41,105 bases of DNA from CAZNNH01 sp964574335 (GCA_964574335.1 CAZNNH010000040.1:1-41105), one strand, 5' to 3'. Positions 31,672 through 40,119 are shown, numbered from the stretch's first letter. Numbers and translations: made by a program. The notes: generated by a model from the sequence alone, not told the origin.

Positions 31672-33792
31672 ATGGACATTCGAACCATTCAGGTCGCTGA
31701 CATCGAGCTGCCGGAGGAGGTGGGCCGGCTCCGGGAGCTGGCCTACGACCTCTGGTGGAGCTGGTCCCCGTCCGCCAACCGGCTCTTCGGCTGGATCGAC
31801 GTGCAGCAATGGCGGCGCTACCACAACCCGATCGAGCTGCTGATCAACATCGAGCCCCACCACTGGAGGCGGCTCCTGGCGGATCCCGCCTTCCGGCGCG
31901 CGTACGACCAGGCGATCACCGATCTCGACGGCTACCGGACCCGAGAGACGTGGTTCTCGCGTCTGGGTGAGGAGCTGCCCGGACCGATCGCCTACTTCTC
32001 GATGGAGTTCGGCCTCCACGAGTCGATCGGCGTCTACTCCGGAGGCCTCGGCGTACTGGCCGGAGACCATTGCAAGGCCGCCAGCGACCTGGGGATCCCG
32101 TTGGTGGGGGTGGGCCCGCTCTACCGCTACGGCTACTTCCGCCAGACCGTCGACGCCGACGGCTACCAGCAGCACATCTACCCGAACCTCGACTTCACGC
32201 GGCTCCCGATCCTGCCCGTCCAGGCCCCGGAAGGCGGACCGCTGACCGTCCCCATCGACCTTCCCGGGCGGGCGGTCCAGGCCGCGGTCTGGAAGGTCCA
32301 GGTGGGCAGCGTGCCGGTGCTGCTGCTGGACACCGACATCCCGCAGAACGACCCGGCCGACCGGCCGATCACCGCCATCCTCTACGTGCGCGGCCGCGAG
32401 ATGAGGCTGTGCCAGGAGGTGGTGCTCGGGGTGGGTGGGGTCCGCGCCCTGCGTGCCCTCGACATCCACCCGGCGGTCTGGCACATGAACGAGGGGCACG
32501 TGGCGCTCTTGGCGCTGGAGCGTGCCCGGGAGCGGGTGCTGCGCGGCGAGGGGCTCTCCACCTCGCTCAAGGGCCTGGTGTCCAACACCGTGTTCACCAC
32601 CCACACCCCGGTCCCGGCCGGCAACGAGACCTTCGACCCCCAACTGGTCAGGCGCTACCTCGAGCCCTGGGCCCGCGACGTCGGTGGCGAGCCCGAGGCG
32701 GTGCTGCGCCTCGGGACCGAGCAGGGGCACTTCAACCTGACCGCCCTCGCCATCCGCACCTCCTCCTCGACCAACGGCGTCAGCCAGCTCCACGGCGAGG
32801 TCTCCTCGGACATGTGGCGGCACCTCTTCCCCGGCCAGCCCAGGCGGCCGATCTCGTCGATCACCAACGGCGTGCATACCGAGAGCTGGATCGGGCCGGA
32901 GATGCGCAGCCTGTTCGTCGAGCACCTGGGCCAGGACTGGGAGGAGCACCTGCTCGAGCCCCCCTACTGGGAGCGGATCCAGGAGGTGCCGCCGGAAGAG
33001 CTGTGGGCGGCGCGGCGCTCGCAGCGTGAGCGGTTGATCCGCTTCGTGCGGGAGCGGCTCCGCCTGCAGGGCGCCCGGCACGGTGCCTCGCCGGGGGAGC
33101 TGCGCGATCTCGAGGCGCTGCTCGACCCTCACGCGCTGACCATCGGCTTCGCCCGTCGCTTCGCCACCTACAAGCGGGCGGTGCTGCTGCTGAGCGACCT
33201 CGAGCGCCTGAAGGCCCTGGTTGCCGACCCGGAGCGGCCGGTGCAGTTCGTCTTCGCCGGCAAGGCCCACCCCGCCGATCGCGAGGGACAGGGCTACATC
33301 CGCCACCTCTTCCTGCTGGGGGGCGGCGAGCTCCACGGCAAGCTGGTCTTCCTCGAGAACTACGACATCGAGATGGCCCGGATGCTGGTGGGCGGCAGCG
33401 ACGTCTGGCTCAACACCCCCCGCCGTCCCCACGAGGCCAGCGGCACCAGCGGCCAGAAGGTCCCGATCAACGGCGGCCTCAATCTCAGCATCCTGGACGG
33501 CTGGTGGGCGGAAGGCTACCGCGAGGAGCCCGGCAACGGCTGGGCGATCGGCGCGGGCGTGACCGATCCCGATCCCGCGGCCCAGGACCGACAGGACGCC
33601 GAGTCCCTCTACCAGCTCCTCGAGGAGGAGGTGATCCCCACCTTCTACGAGCGGGACGAGAAGAACCTGCCCCAGCGCTGGATCCGACTGATGAAGCAGT
33701 CGATCGCCACGGTGGTGCCCACCTTCAGCGCGCGTCGGATGGTGAAGGAGTACGTCGAGGATCTGTATCTTCCCGCCGCTGCGCGGCGCTAG
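31672..33792 (+). CDS. Alpha-glucan phosphorylase (GT35, DUF3417-type)
   Basis: A PLP-dependent phosphorylase of 706 residues from the shorter bacterial/archaeal subfamily. The N-terminal DUF3417 region (RLRELAYDLWWSWSPSANRL) is diagnostic. It is followed by AYFSMEFGLHESIGVYSGGL with GVLAGDHCKAASDLG, VWHMNEGHVALLALER, TTHTPVPAGNETF, the FAGKAHPAD segment and the PLP-lysine segment EASGTSGQKVPINGGLNLS (Lys596). In place of the usual GTSGMK it reads GTSGQK. It degrades maltodextrins or glycogen branches to glucose-1-phosphate in the cytosol and probably differs in chain-length preference from the GlgP at 5250-7736. It stands alone, convergent with the DUF1080 gene. Confidence 0.92.
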   Translation: MDIRTIQVADIELPEEVGRLRELAYDLWWSWSPSANRLFGWIDVQQWRRYHNPIELLINIEPHHWRRLLADPAFRRAYDQAITDLDGYRTRETWFSRLGEELPGPIAYFSMEFGLHESIGVYSGGLGVLAGDHCKAASDLGIPLVGVGPLYRYGYFRQTVDADGYQQHIYPNLDFTRLPILPVQAPEGGPLTVPIDLPGRAVQAAVWKVQVGSVPVLLLDTDIPQNDPADRPITAILYVRGREMRLCQEVVLGVGGVRALRALDIHPAVWHMNEGHVALLALERARERVLRGEGLSTSLKGLVSNTVFTTHTPVPAGNETFDPQLVRRYLEPWARDVGGEPEAVLRLGTEQGHFNLTALAIRTSSSTNGVSQLHGEVSSDMWRHLFPGQPRRPISSITNGVHTESWIGPEMRSLFVEHLGQDWEEHLLEPPYWERIQEVPPEELWAARRSQRERLIRFVRERLRLQGARHGASPGELRDLEALLDPHALTIGFARRFATYKRAVLLLSDLERLKALVADPERPVQFVFAGKAHPADREGQGYIRHLFLLGGGELHGKLVFLENYDIEMARMLVGGSDVWLNTPRRPHEASGTSGQKVPINGGLNLSILDGWWAEGYREEPGNGWAIGAGVTDPDPAAQDRQDAESLYQLLEEEVIPTFYERDEKNLPQRWIRLMKQSIATVVPTFSARRMVKEYVEDLYLPAAARR

Positions 33793-33862
33793 CGCGGCGG
33801 CCCGGACGACGGATCAGGCCGGAGCACGGCGACCCCGCGCGCCCAGCCGGCGACGGCAGCGG

Positions 33863-34783
33863 TCACGGCCTTGCCGGCGTGACCACGATGTTGCGGAAGC
33901 GGACCTTGCCGTGGTCACCCTGCAGCATCAGCGGGCCCGGCTGGTCCTCGAAGGGGTTGACCGCTCCGCCGGTGATCCCCTCCACGGTGCCGTCGATGAT
34001 CTGCTTCCCGTTCAAGAGCACCGTGAGCTGGCGACCGACCAGGGTGATGTCGTAGCTCTGCCACTCCCCGGCCGGCTTGGTGGCGTCCTGGCTGGGGGCG
34101 ATGCGGCTGTAGAGGGCACCGCAGCCGTGGGTGTCGGCGGTTTTCTCGGGGTCGTCGAGGATCTGTATCTCGTAGCGCCCACGCAGGTAGACGCCGCTGT
34201 TGCTGTGCGGGTCCACGTTGAACTCCAGGTGGAGCTTCAGGTCCTGAAAGAGAGACTCGGAGACCAGGTCGGCGTTCCCCTCGGGATCCACCACCGCCAG
34301 CTCGCCGTTCACCACCGCCCAGCCCATCTTGGCCTTCTCCTCGCGCAGCTTCCAGCCCGCCAGCGTCTTGCCGTCGAACAGCGTAACCGGGGCGCCCCAC
34401 TCGGGCGCGCCGCTCGCGGCGAGCGCGGGGGCCCGGCGACCCTCGAAGTGGTGAACGGTGCCGTCGGCGTAGCGCACGGTCCCGGAGAGCCTGTCGTCCA
34501 GAAGGCGCGCCTCGAACACGTCCTCTCGCCCGCCTTCGGCCGGCCGGGCCAGCTCGAGCACGCCGGCCTCCACCGCCACCCGGCTTGCGGGCCCGTAGCT
34601 GCCCCAGCGCCAGACCACCCCGCCGGAGAGCGTGTCACCCTCCTGCGCCACGTCGATCTGCCCGCCGACGAACGTGTTGTCGGCGTCGGTGATGCGTAGG
34701 TTCCAGCTCCCCAGGTAGTCCTGGGTGGTAGGGGTTCCGGCGCCGGCGACGGCCAGCGAGGCCAAGAGGACGGTCACGATCAT
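33863..34783 (-). CDS. Exported DUF1080 (3-keto-disaccharide hydrolase-like) protein
   Basis: A 306-residue protein with a signal peptide (MIVTVLLASLAVAGAG), a small N-terminal beta domain (about 25-125, DYLGSWNLRITDADNTFVGG) and a C-terminal concanavalin-like DUF1080 domain (about 130-306). The typical strings VTLFDGKTLAGWKLRE, DLKLHLEFNVDPHSNSGVYL, RGRYEIQILDD, GALYSRIAPSQDATKPAGEW and VRFRNIVV are present. Members of the family act on sugars in the periplasm or outside the cell; some hydrolyse 3-keto-glycosides. The ATG at 34783 has AGGAG eight bases upstream. No partner oxidoreductase is adjacent, so the substrate is open. Confidence 0.88.
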   Translation of the reverse strand: MIVTVLLASLAVAGAGTPTTQDYLGSWNLRITDADNTFVGGQIDVAQEGDTLSGGVVWRWGSYGPASRVAVEAGVLELARPAEGGREDVFEARLLDDRLSGTVRYADGTVHHFEGRRAPALAASGAPEWGAPVTLFDGKTLAGWKLREEKAKMGWAVVNGELAVVDPEGNADLVSESLFQDLKLHLEFNVDPHSNSGVYLRGRYEIQILDDPEKTADTHGCGALYSRIAPSQDATKPAGEWQSYDITLVGRQLTVLLNGKQIIDGTVEGITGGAVNPFEDQPGPLMLQGDHGKVRFRNIVVTPARP

Positions 34784-34838
34784 CGTCTTCTCTCCTGAGG
34801 TTCGACGGCCGGGGCGGCGCCGGCGGTGGCCCGCGCCC

Positions 34839-35516
34839 TCAGCCGTGTTGTTCGTGGCGGCGGACCACGTCGTTGAAGGCCTGGTAAAGCCGGGTGCGCT
34901 CGCCGTGGGCGCCGCGGAAGGCCGCGTCCATCGAGCCGGCATCCTGAGCGCTCACCACCAGGTCGGCCAGGGTGGCGAACGCCTGTGTCCCCTCGCCGGT
35001 GCGGAACTCGTTGCCCACCAGGACCACGAAGAGCCTGCGGCGGGCCTCGGACGGCATTCGGTTGATTCGCTGGTAGAGGGTCTCGCCCTGCCCGGCCTGA
35101 GCGGCGGCTCGGTGGGTGGTCACCACCGAAAAGGCACCCTGCTCCAGCAGGCGAGCCCCCTCGTCGCCGTCCGCCAGCGTCTCGACCGAATAGCCGAGCC
35201 GATTGAGGCAGAGGGTGACGGCGCCGGCCTGATCGCGCTCGGGCAGGGCCACCAGGGCCCGCTCCCCTTCCTTGGCGACCGGCGGCCCGCCGATCGGTCC
35301 CGGGGCCGACGGCGCCTGCGACGGCGCCGCCGGAGCCTCGACGGCAGGCGGCGCGGCCGGTGGTCGTGGCGCCGGGGCCGCCCCGGCCTGCGCTCCCTTG
35401 CCCGGGAATCGGACCGCGTTCTGGCACTTGGGGCACCGGACGTTGAAGGGACGGTCCGGCGCCTTGGCGTCGTCGACGGTGATGCGATAGCTGCACTTGG
35501 GACAGTTGGCCTGCAC
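34839..35516 (-). CDS. MJ0042-type zinc ribbon plus receiver-like domain protein
   Basis: A 225-residue protein. The N-terminal zinc ribbon has CPKC (Cys5, Cys8) and CPKC (Cys28, Cys31) of the MJ0042/zinc_ribbon_5 type common in deltaproteobacteria and Acidobacteriota. A Pro/Ala-rich linker (about 40-82) follows, then a domain with receiver-like strand-helix order (about 85-215; RALVALPERDQAGAVTLCLN, RLFVVLVGNE) lacking an obvious phospho-acceptor Asp. The GTG start is three bases after the PilT stop, and the end of pilT supplies GAGAGGTGA as ribosome binding site, so the two are translationally coupled. It may regulate the pilus motor; that is inference. Confidence 0.72.
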   Translation of the reverse strand: MQANCPKCSYRITVDDAKAPDRPFNVRCPKCQNAVRFPGKGAQAGAAPAPRPPAAPPAVEAPAAPSQAPSAPGPIGGPPVAKEGERALVALPERDQAGAVTLCLNRLGYSVETLADGDEGARLLEQGAFSVVTTHRAAAQAGQGETLYQRINRMPSEARRRLFVVLVGNEFRTGEGTQAFATLADLVVSAQDAGSMDAAFRGAHGERTRLYQAFNDVVRRHEQHG

Positions 35517-35519
35517 GGG

Positions 35520-36677
35520 TCACCTCTCGATCAGGTCGTCCATGCCGGGCTCGGCGGTCTTCAGCGCCGCGAGCTGCGACGTGTCCGCCTGGCTCTCGAG
35601 CTGAAGCTGGAGGTTGGTCCGGTTGGAGGCGAAGGAGAGCCCCACCTCGCGGTCCACGATCCCGGCGTAGATCAGCCGCTCCAGCTCCTGGTCGAAGGTC
35701 TGCATGCCGTCGAGGGCCCCGTCCTGCATCGCGTCGACCAGGCTCTTGCCCTCGCGCTCCCCCTCCTGGATGTACTCCTTGGTGCGGGCGGTGGAGCGCA
35801 GGACCTCGCACACCGCCACCCGCCCGCCGCCCACCTTGGGGACCAGCCGCTGGCTCACCACCCATTTGAAGGACTGGGAGAAGCGGGTCCGGATCTGTCG
35901 CTCCTCGTTCTTGGGGAAGACGCCGACGATCCGGTCGACGGTCTTGGAGGCGTCGATCGTGTGCAACGTCGACAGCACCAGGTGGCCGGTCTCCGAGGCC
36001 TCGAGGGCGATCGAGATCGTCTCCACGTCGCGCATCTCGCCCACCAAGATCACCTTGGGCGCCTGACGCAGCGCCGCCCGCAGCGCCAGGGCGAAGGTCT
36101 GGGTGTCGGCCCCCACCTCGCGCTGGTTGATGGTGGCCTTGATGTGGGGGTGGAGGTACTCGACCGGGTCCTCGATGGTGATGATGTGGATGGGCTTCTC
36201 GCGGTTGATCTTGTTGATGATGGCGGCGAGGGTGGTGGACTTGCCGGAGCCGGTGGGGCCGGTGACCAGCACGATCCCGTTGCGCTCCTTGGGGATCTCG
36301 TTGAGCTGCGGTGGGATCCCGAGCTCCTCGACGGTCGGGATCTTGTTCGGGATCACCCGCAGCACGATCGAGTAGGAGCCCCGCTGGGAGAAGATGTTGA
36401 CCCGGAAGCGGGTGCGCTGCGGGATGCTGTACGAGAGGTCGGTCGACCCTGTCTTGATCAGCTTCTCGGCGGTGTCGCGCCGCCCTGCCAGCAGCCGCAT
36501 CGCGATCAGCTCGGTCTGGTAGGGAAGCAGCCTCTCGATCCCTGCGTACGACACGGGCCGCAGCGCGCCGTCCACCTCGACCTGGGGGGGACGGCCGACC
36601 GAGAGGTTGAGGTCCGAGATGCCGGGTGCGGCGTCCAGCATCGTCTCGAGGAGGGGATCGAGATCGAAATAGGGCAT
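35520..36677 (-). CDS. pilT: PilT/PilU-type pilus retraction ATPase
   Basis: A hexameric cytosolic ATPase that powers type IV pilus retraction and twitching. 385 residues: N-terminal PAS-like domain (about 1-105), then the RecA-like domain with Walker A GPTGSGKST (140-148), Asp box IITIEDPVEYLH, Walker B KVILVGEMRD and His box GHLVLSTLHT. The C-terminus (FDQELERLIYAGIVDREVGL) is closer to PilU-like or divergent PilT proteins than to canonical PilT with AIRNLIRE. The ATG at 36677 has GGAGG six bases upstream. It is followed without a gap by the zinc-ribbon protein gene. No other pilus genes lie in the window. Confidence 0.92.
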   Translation of the reverse strand: MPYFDLDPLLETMLDAAPGISDLNLSVGRPPQVEVDGALRPVSYAGIERLLPYQTELIAMRLLAGRRDTAEKLIKTGSTDLSYSIPQRTRFRVNIFSQRGSYSIVLRVIPNKIPTVEELGIPPQLNEIPKERNGIVLVTGPTGSGKSTTLAAIINKINREKPIHIITIEDPVEYLHPHIKATINQREVGADTQTFALALRAALRQAPKVILVGEMRDVETISIALEASETGHLVLSTLHTIDASKTVDRIVGVFPKNEERQIRTRFSQSFKWVVSQRLVPKVGGGRVAVCEVLRSTARTKEYIQEGEREGKSLVDAMQDGALDGMQTFDQELERLIYAGIVDREVGLSFASNRTNLQLQLESQADTSQLAALKTAEPGMDDLIER

Positions 36678-36739
36678 GGCAGACCTCCGGAGAGGCAACA
36701 TCATAGCATCTTGCCGAAAGCGCGCTATCCTCTCCGCCG

Positions 36740-37201
36740 ATGCCGGAACCCCGCCTGGCTCACGACGCCCCCCACCTGGTGGAGGTGCTGCGCCAGGCCG
36801 GCCCGGAGCAACGGCGCCGGGCCGCGCTCTCGGCGTGCCGGATCGCGCTCGGCCGGCACCCGCGCCCGGAGGCGGTGGTCGAGGAGGGGCTGTCCGTTCT
36901 GGCTCAGCCCGGGGTCTCGGCTAGCCCGGCACTGCTCGGCGAGCTGAGACGTCTGCTTCGGGAGCTCGACCTGGCCCACCAGGGGTCGGCAACGGCAGGC
37001 GACGAGAGCCCGGAGTCCCGAGCCAGGGCCGCCCGGACGTTTGGCGCTGCGCGCGCCGTCCAGGCGCTGTACCTGGCCCTGCGCGGTGACTCCTTCCAGG
37101 CCGCCTGTGACGCCCTCTACGAGGCGCGGGCCGCCGGCGCCTCGCCCAGGGACCTCCAGGTGGCGGTGACGACGGCGGTCCGGCCCGCCATCCGTCCCTG
37201 A
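36740..37201 (+). CDS. Helical protein of unknown function
   Basis: A 153-residue, Ala/Arg/Leu-rich protein predicted to be almost entirely helical, with charged ends (HLVEVLRQAGPEQRRRAALS, GELRRLLRELDLAHQGSA). No signal peptide or recognised motif. A -10-like TATCCT (36726-36731) would place transcription start within a few bases of the ATG at 36740, and no Shine-Dalgarno sequence is present. It is divergent from pilT, whose start is 62 bases away, so the two may share control. Confidence 0.55.
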   Translation: MPEPRLAHDAPHLVEVLRQAGPEQRRRAALSACRIALGRHPRPEAVVEEGLSVLAQPGVSASPALLGELRRLLRELDLAHQGSATAGDESPESRARAARTFGAARAVQALYLALRGDSFQAACDALYEARAAGASPRDLQVAVTTAVRPAIRP

Positions 37202-37259
37202 TCGCGCCGGAGGGAACCGATCTCCTCGAGGCGCTGTCCAACGGGGCAAGGAGGGCGCC

Positions 37260-37418
37260 ATGGATCTCTGGAACGCGATCGGAATCACGCCGGGGGCCGG
37301 CCTGCTGGCGGCCGCGGCCGGACTGGTGGCCGCCCTGGTGATGGCAGGGATGACCTTCTTCCGCCGGACTCGCCGCCCCGAGGTGCGTGGTCTCGGGCTC
37401 GAGGATCACCAACGTTAG
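37260..37418 (+). CDS. Small single-pass membrane protein
   Basis: A 52-residue protein with AAGGAGG five bases before the ATG. One hydrophobic helix (about residues 12-32, GAGLLAAAAGLVAALVMAGM) is followed by a basic cytoplasmic tail (FFRRTRRPEVRG). No family recognised. It lies 58 bases after the helical protein gene and may be co-transcribed with it. Confidence 0.55.
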   Translation: MDLWNAIGITPGAGLLAAAAGLVAALVMAGMTFFRRTRRPEVRGLGLEDHQR

Positions 37419-37424
37419 GGTCGG

Positions 37425-38012
37425 CTACGGGTCGTCGGGCCTCCCGCGGTCTGCCTCGCGTGAGGCCCCGCCGCCGGGGCGATCCGGAAGCGGTGAGGTC
37501 AGCGTCCCATTGTGAAACGCCTCCCGCCAGGCAGCGACGGCTGGCCCGATGTGCAGCGGGAAGGCGAGATCCTCGGGGAGCTGGTCGGGCGGGAACCAGG
37601 TGCTCTCGCTCACCTCGTGGAGGTCAGGTTGGGGCTCCGGCGTCCCGAGCGGCACCGCGTGGTAGTAGATGTTGAGGGTCGTCTGGCGCGGGAGGTCGGC
37701 ACGGGGCGGGCGGTAGTGGTCGGTCCACATCCCGAGCAAGCCAGTGACGCGGACGCGCAAGCCGGTCTCCTCGAGCAGCTCACGCTCGGCGGTGTGGATG
37801 GGATGCTCGCCGGCCTCGCAGAAGCCGCCCGGCACATCCCAGTACCCGAGCCACGGCTCGTGTGCCCGCCGCACCAGCAGCAGCTTCCCCTGGTGGGTCA
37901 CGAAGGCACCGGCGCAAGGCTTGGAATCGTCGAAGGTCTCGATCTCACAGGCCGAGCAGCGCCACGGCGGCGGGCCGGCTAGGAGCGGGCTTCCGCAGGC
38001 GAAGCAGTACAA
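37425..38012 (-). CDS. Zinc-ribbon Nudix hydrolase
   Basis: A 195-residue enzyme with an N-terminal zinc ribbon (Cys3, Cys6, Cys19, Cys22) and a complete Nudix box starting at Gly63 (GFCEAGE, then REVLEET-like RELLEETGL to residue 85). The layout resembles NADH/NDP-sugar pyrophosphatases of the NudC-related and ADP-ribose type, though the NudC SQPWPFPxS signature is missing, so the substrate is uncertain. The TTG start is supported by GGGAGG seven bases upstream. It is the last of three minus-strand genes (hypothetical, SDR, Nudix), 46 bases after the SDR stop. Confidence 0.88.
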   Translation of the reverse strand: MYCFACGSPLLAGPPPWRCSACEIETFDDSKPCAGAFVTHQGKLLLVRRAHEPWLGYWDVPGGFCEAGEHPIHTAERELLEETGLRVRVTGLLGMWTDHYRPPRADLPRQTTLNIYYHAVPLGTPEPQPDLHEVSESTWFPPDQLPEDLAFPLHIGPAVAAWREAFHNGTLTSPLPDRPGGGASREADRGRPDDP

Positions 38013-38058
38013 CCCTCTGCCTCCCTTCGATCCGGGTGACGCTGGTTTGGGCCGCAGC

Positions 38059-38805
38059 TCATCGCAGCAGCCGCCCGCCGTTGACGTCGACCGTGGCGCC
38101 GAAGACGAAGCCGGCGGCGGGGCTGAGCAGGAAGACGATGACGCGGGCGATCTCCTCGGCGGCGGCGAACCGTTGCGCCAGCAGCTTGGTGGCAGCGTAG
38201 TCGGGCGCCAGCTCCTCGACGGTGGCCTCCCCCATCGGGGTCTGCGCGATCCCCGGGGCCACGCAGTTGACGCGTACCCGCGGCGCCAACGCTCGGGCGG
38301 CGCTCTTGGTGAGGTTGACCACGCCGGCCTTGGCGGCCGCGTAGTGGGCGTGGTGGGGTGCGCCGGTGTGGGCCGCCACGCTGGCCACGGTCACCACGCT
38401 GGCGCCGTCCCGAAGCCAGGGGAGAGCGGCATGCAGCACGTGGAAGGGTCCATGGAGGTTGACGTCGACGACCTCGTGCCATTCGTCGGCCGTGAGCTCA
38501 GGAAGCGGCGTGATGACGTTCCGACCCGCGCACAGCACCAGGAGATCCAGGCCGCCGAGCTCCCCGCCGATCCGCGCCATCTCCCGGGCGACGGCGGCCG
38601 CGTCCGCCACGTCCATCCGGGAGAGCCAGGCCCTGCGCCCCGCCGCCAGGACACGCCGCTCGGCGTCGGCGGCGCCCTTCTGATTGCGGTGGTAGCCGAC
38701 CACCACGTCCGCGCCCTCCTGGGCGAGCAGCTCCGCGGTGGCGGCACCGATCCCGCTGGAGGCGCCCGTCACCAGCGCCAGCTTCCCCTCGAGTCCCAGG
38801 TCCAT
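38059..38805 (-). CDS. Short-chain dehydrogenase/reductase
   Basis: A 248-residue classical SDR with a Rossmann fold: TGASSGIG (13-20), DVAD at 65-68, an LCAGR variant of NNAG at about 91-95, Asn116, Ser142 (VASVAA), and the catalytic Tyr155 and Lys159 (YAAAK). The C-terminal GATVDVNGGRLLR is typical of FabG-like SDRs. Cofactor preference is unclear; the end of strand 2 (VVGYHRNQ) favours NADPH. The ATG is nine bases after the preceding stop. Substrate unknown. Confidence 0.9.
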   Translation of the reverse strand: MDLGLEGKLALVTGASSGIGAATAELLAQEGADVVVGYHRNQKGAADAERRVLAAGRRAWLSRMDVADAAAVAREMARIGGELGGLDLLVLCAGRNVITPLPELTADEWHEVVDVNLHGPFHVLHAALPWLRDGASVVTVASVAAHTGAPHHAHYAAAKAGVVNLTKSAARALAPRVRVNCVAPGIAQTPMGEATVEELAPDYAATKLLAQRFAAAEEIARVIVFLLSPAAGFVFGATVDVNGGRLLR

Positions 38806-38814
38806 GGACCCGGG

Positions 38815-39120
38815 TCAGCTGCCGGCTGCGGCGGCCACGTCCCCCTTGGTGATCGTCACCTCGTAGACCTCCCCGGGCACCTTCTCGGGCGGCTCCTCGA
38901 GGGCCCCCTCGAGCGCCAGCAGCACTGCCTTCTCGATCTCGGCATCGGAGAAGCGGGGGGGCCTCGCCGCCAGGGCCGCTCGAGGGAGGGTGACATGGAA
39001 CGCACGGTTCCGCTCCACGTCGTGCACTTCCCACTCCCAGTCCGCGCCTTCCTCGGTCAGGGTCTGCGTGAGCTGGAAGATCACGCCGTACTTCGGGCTC
39101 TTGGCGAGCTTCGAGGCCAT
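38815..39120 (-). CDS. Small cytosolic protein of unknown function
   Basis: A 101-residue protein, acidic and soluble (SPKYGVIFQLTQTLTEEGAD, WEWEVHDVERNRAFHVTLPR), likely alpha/beta. AAGGAG is five bases before the ATG and an extended -10 box lies upstream. It heads the trio with the SDR and Nudix genes. No family recognised. Confidence 0.6.
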   Translation of the reverse strand: MASKLAKSPKYGVIFQLTQTLTEEGADWEWEVHDVERNRAFHVTLPRAALAARPPRFSDAEIEKAVLLALEGALEEPPEKVPGEVYEVTITKGDVAAAAGS

Positions 39121-39140
39121 GTCGGCTCCTTGCGCGGGCA

Positions 39141-39149
39141 AAGATAGCA
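39141..39149 (-). promoter_or_regulatory. Extended -10 promoter of the hypothetical-SDR-Nudix trio
   Basis: On the minus strand TGC (39149-39147) is followed by TATCTT (39146-39141). Transcription would start near 39134, just before the AAGGAG ribosome binding site. Confidence 0.45.
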
Positions 39150-39150
39150 G

Positions 39151-39217
39151 AAAAAGCCGGGGACACAATACGGGTTTCGGGCCAAGACCAGTATTCAGTA
39201 TCGTGTCCCCGGTTTTT
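39151..39217. repeat. Palindromic GGGGACAC-ended element
   Basis: Left arm AAAAAGCCGGGGACACAATA (39151-39170, plus C) pairs with right arm GTATCGTGTCCCCGGTTTTT (39198-39217), with one bulge and one mismatch. An inner AATAC/GTATT pair lies in the loop. Its A and T tracts would also let it act as a bidirectional terminator. It lies between divergent genes and shares its end motif with 18945-18996. Confidence 0.6.
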
Positions 39218-39234
39218 CGGTAAGCTCGAAGAAG

Positions 39235-40119
39235 ATGCGTTGGATCTGCCTGGTCGGCCTCCTCTGCTCTGGCTGTGCCCACCCCTTGGCGGTGCGCGGC
39301 GAGGTGGTGACCCAGGATAGGGCGGTCGGCGTTCCCTGCCTGATCTCGGCCTGGAAGGGGAAGATCAAGCCGCTCGATGGCGAGGGAACGGCGATCGCCA
39401 CGGCGCAGGTGAGAAGCGGTGAGCCGTTCGACGTCGACCTGGTCGAGACGGAAGACGCGCCGCGATCGGACTCGGCCCTGGTCTGGTTCACGCTCGAGTG
39501 CACGGGCTATCACGCCCGGGTGCGGGCCTTCGAGTGGTCGGCCGCCGACGTGATCTGGCAGCCGGTGGTCGACCTGGGCCGGGTCTGGGTGCCCCTCCGA
39601 AAGCCGCCCGGCCAGCCGGACGGAGCCGACCGGGGAATCGCAGCCGAGGAGCTGCCGGCGGTCCGCGAGGCGGTCTTCGACTTCCAGGCGGGCTTTCTCA
39701 CCGCCGACGACCCCGAGCTGGTGGTCTGTCTCGAAGTGCGGGTCGGCAACCGGGCCGAGGACCCACCCCCGTCGCTGGTCGAGCGCCTGTCGCGCCGTTC
39801 CCGGGCCCGCCCCATCTCCGCCTGTCGGGTGGACCCGGCTGGGGTGACCGAGGCGGGATCGGGGACTCGGGCGGTGGTGGCCACCGTGGGCGCCATCGCT
39901 CGGGTCGGCACCGAAGCGCGGGTCTCGGGCCGGCTCTACTGGAGCTCCGCTCGCGCGGTCGACACGGTCTATCGGGTCGTCCACGAGCCGTCCGGCTGGG
40001 TGGTGCTCGGCCCGATCCTGAAGGAGTCGTGGCTGCGGCCACCGTATCCACTTGTCGATCCCGCCCCGAGCGCCCATGATGTTGGGGTCGGGCGGGGCCG
40101 GTCGAAGGGGGAGACATGA
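39235..40119 (+). CDS. Putative lipoprotein of unknown function
   Basis: A 294-residue exported protein with a short lipoprotein signal peptide and lipobox (CLVGLLCSGC; lipidated Cys at about residue 14). The mature part is beta-rich and resembles a carboxypeptidase-like fold (VVTQDRAVGVPCLISAWKG, then ALVWFTLECTGYHARVRAF) followed by a mixed domain. A -10-like TAAGCT (39221-39226) lies immediately upstream. It overlaps the next gene by four bases (ATGA). Confidence 0.65.
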   Translation: MRWICLVGLLCSGCAHPLAVRGEVVTQDRAVGVPCLISAWKGKIKPLDGEGTAIATAQVRSGEPFDVDLVETEDAPRSDSALVWFTLECTGYHARVRAFEWSAADVIWQPVVDLGRVWVPLRKPPGQPDGADRGIAAEELPAVREAVFDFQAGFLTADDPELVVCLEVRVGNRAEDPPPSLVERLSRRSRARPISACRVDPAGVTEAGSGTRAVVATVGAIARVGTEARVSGRLYWSSARAVDTVYRVVHEPSGWVVLGPILKESWLRPPYPLVDPAPSAHDVGVGRGRSKGET

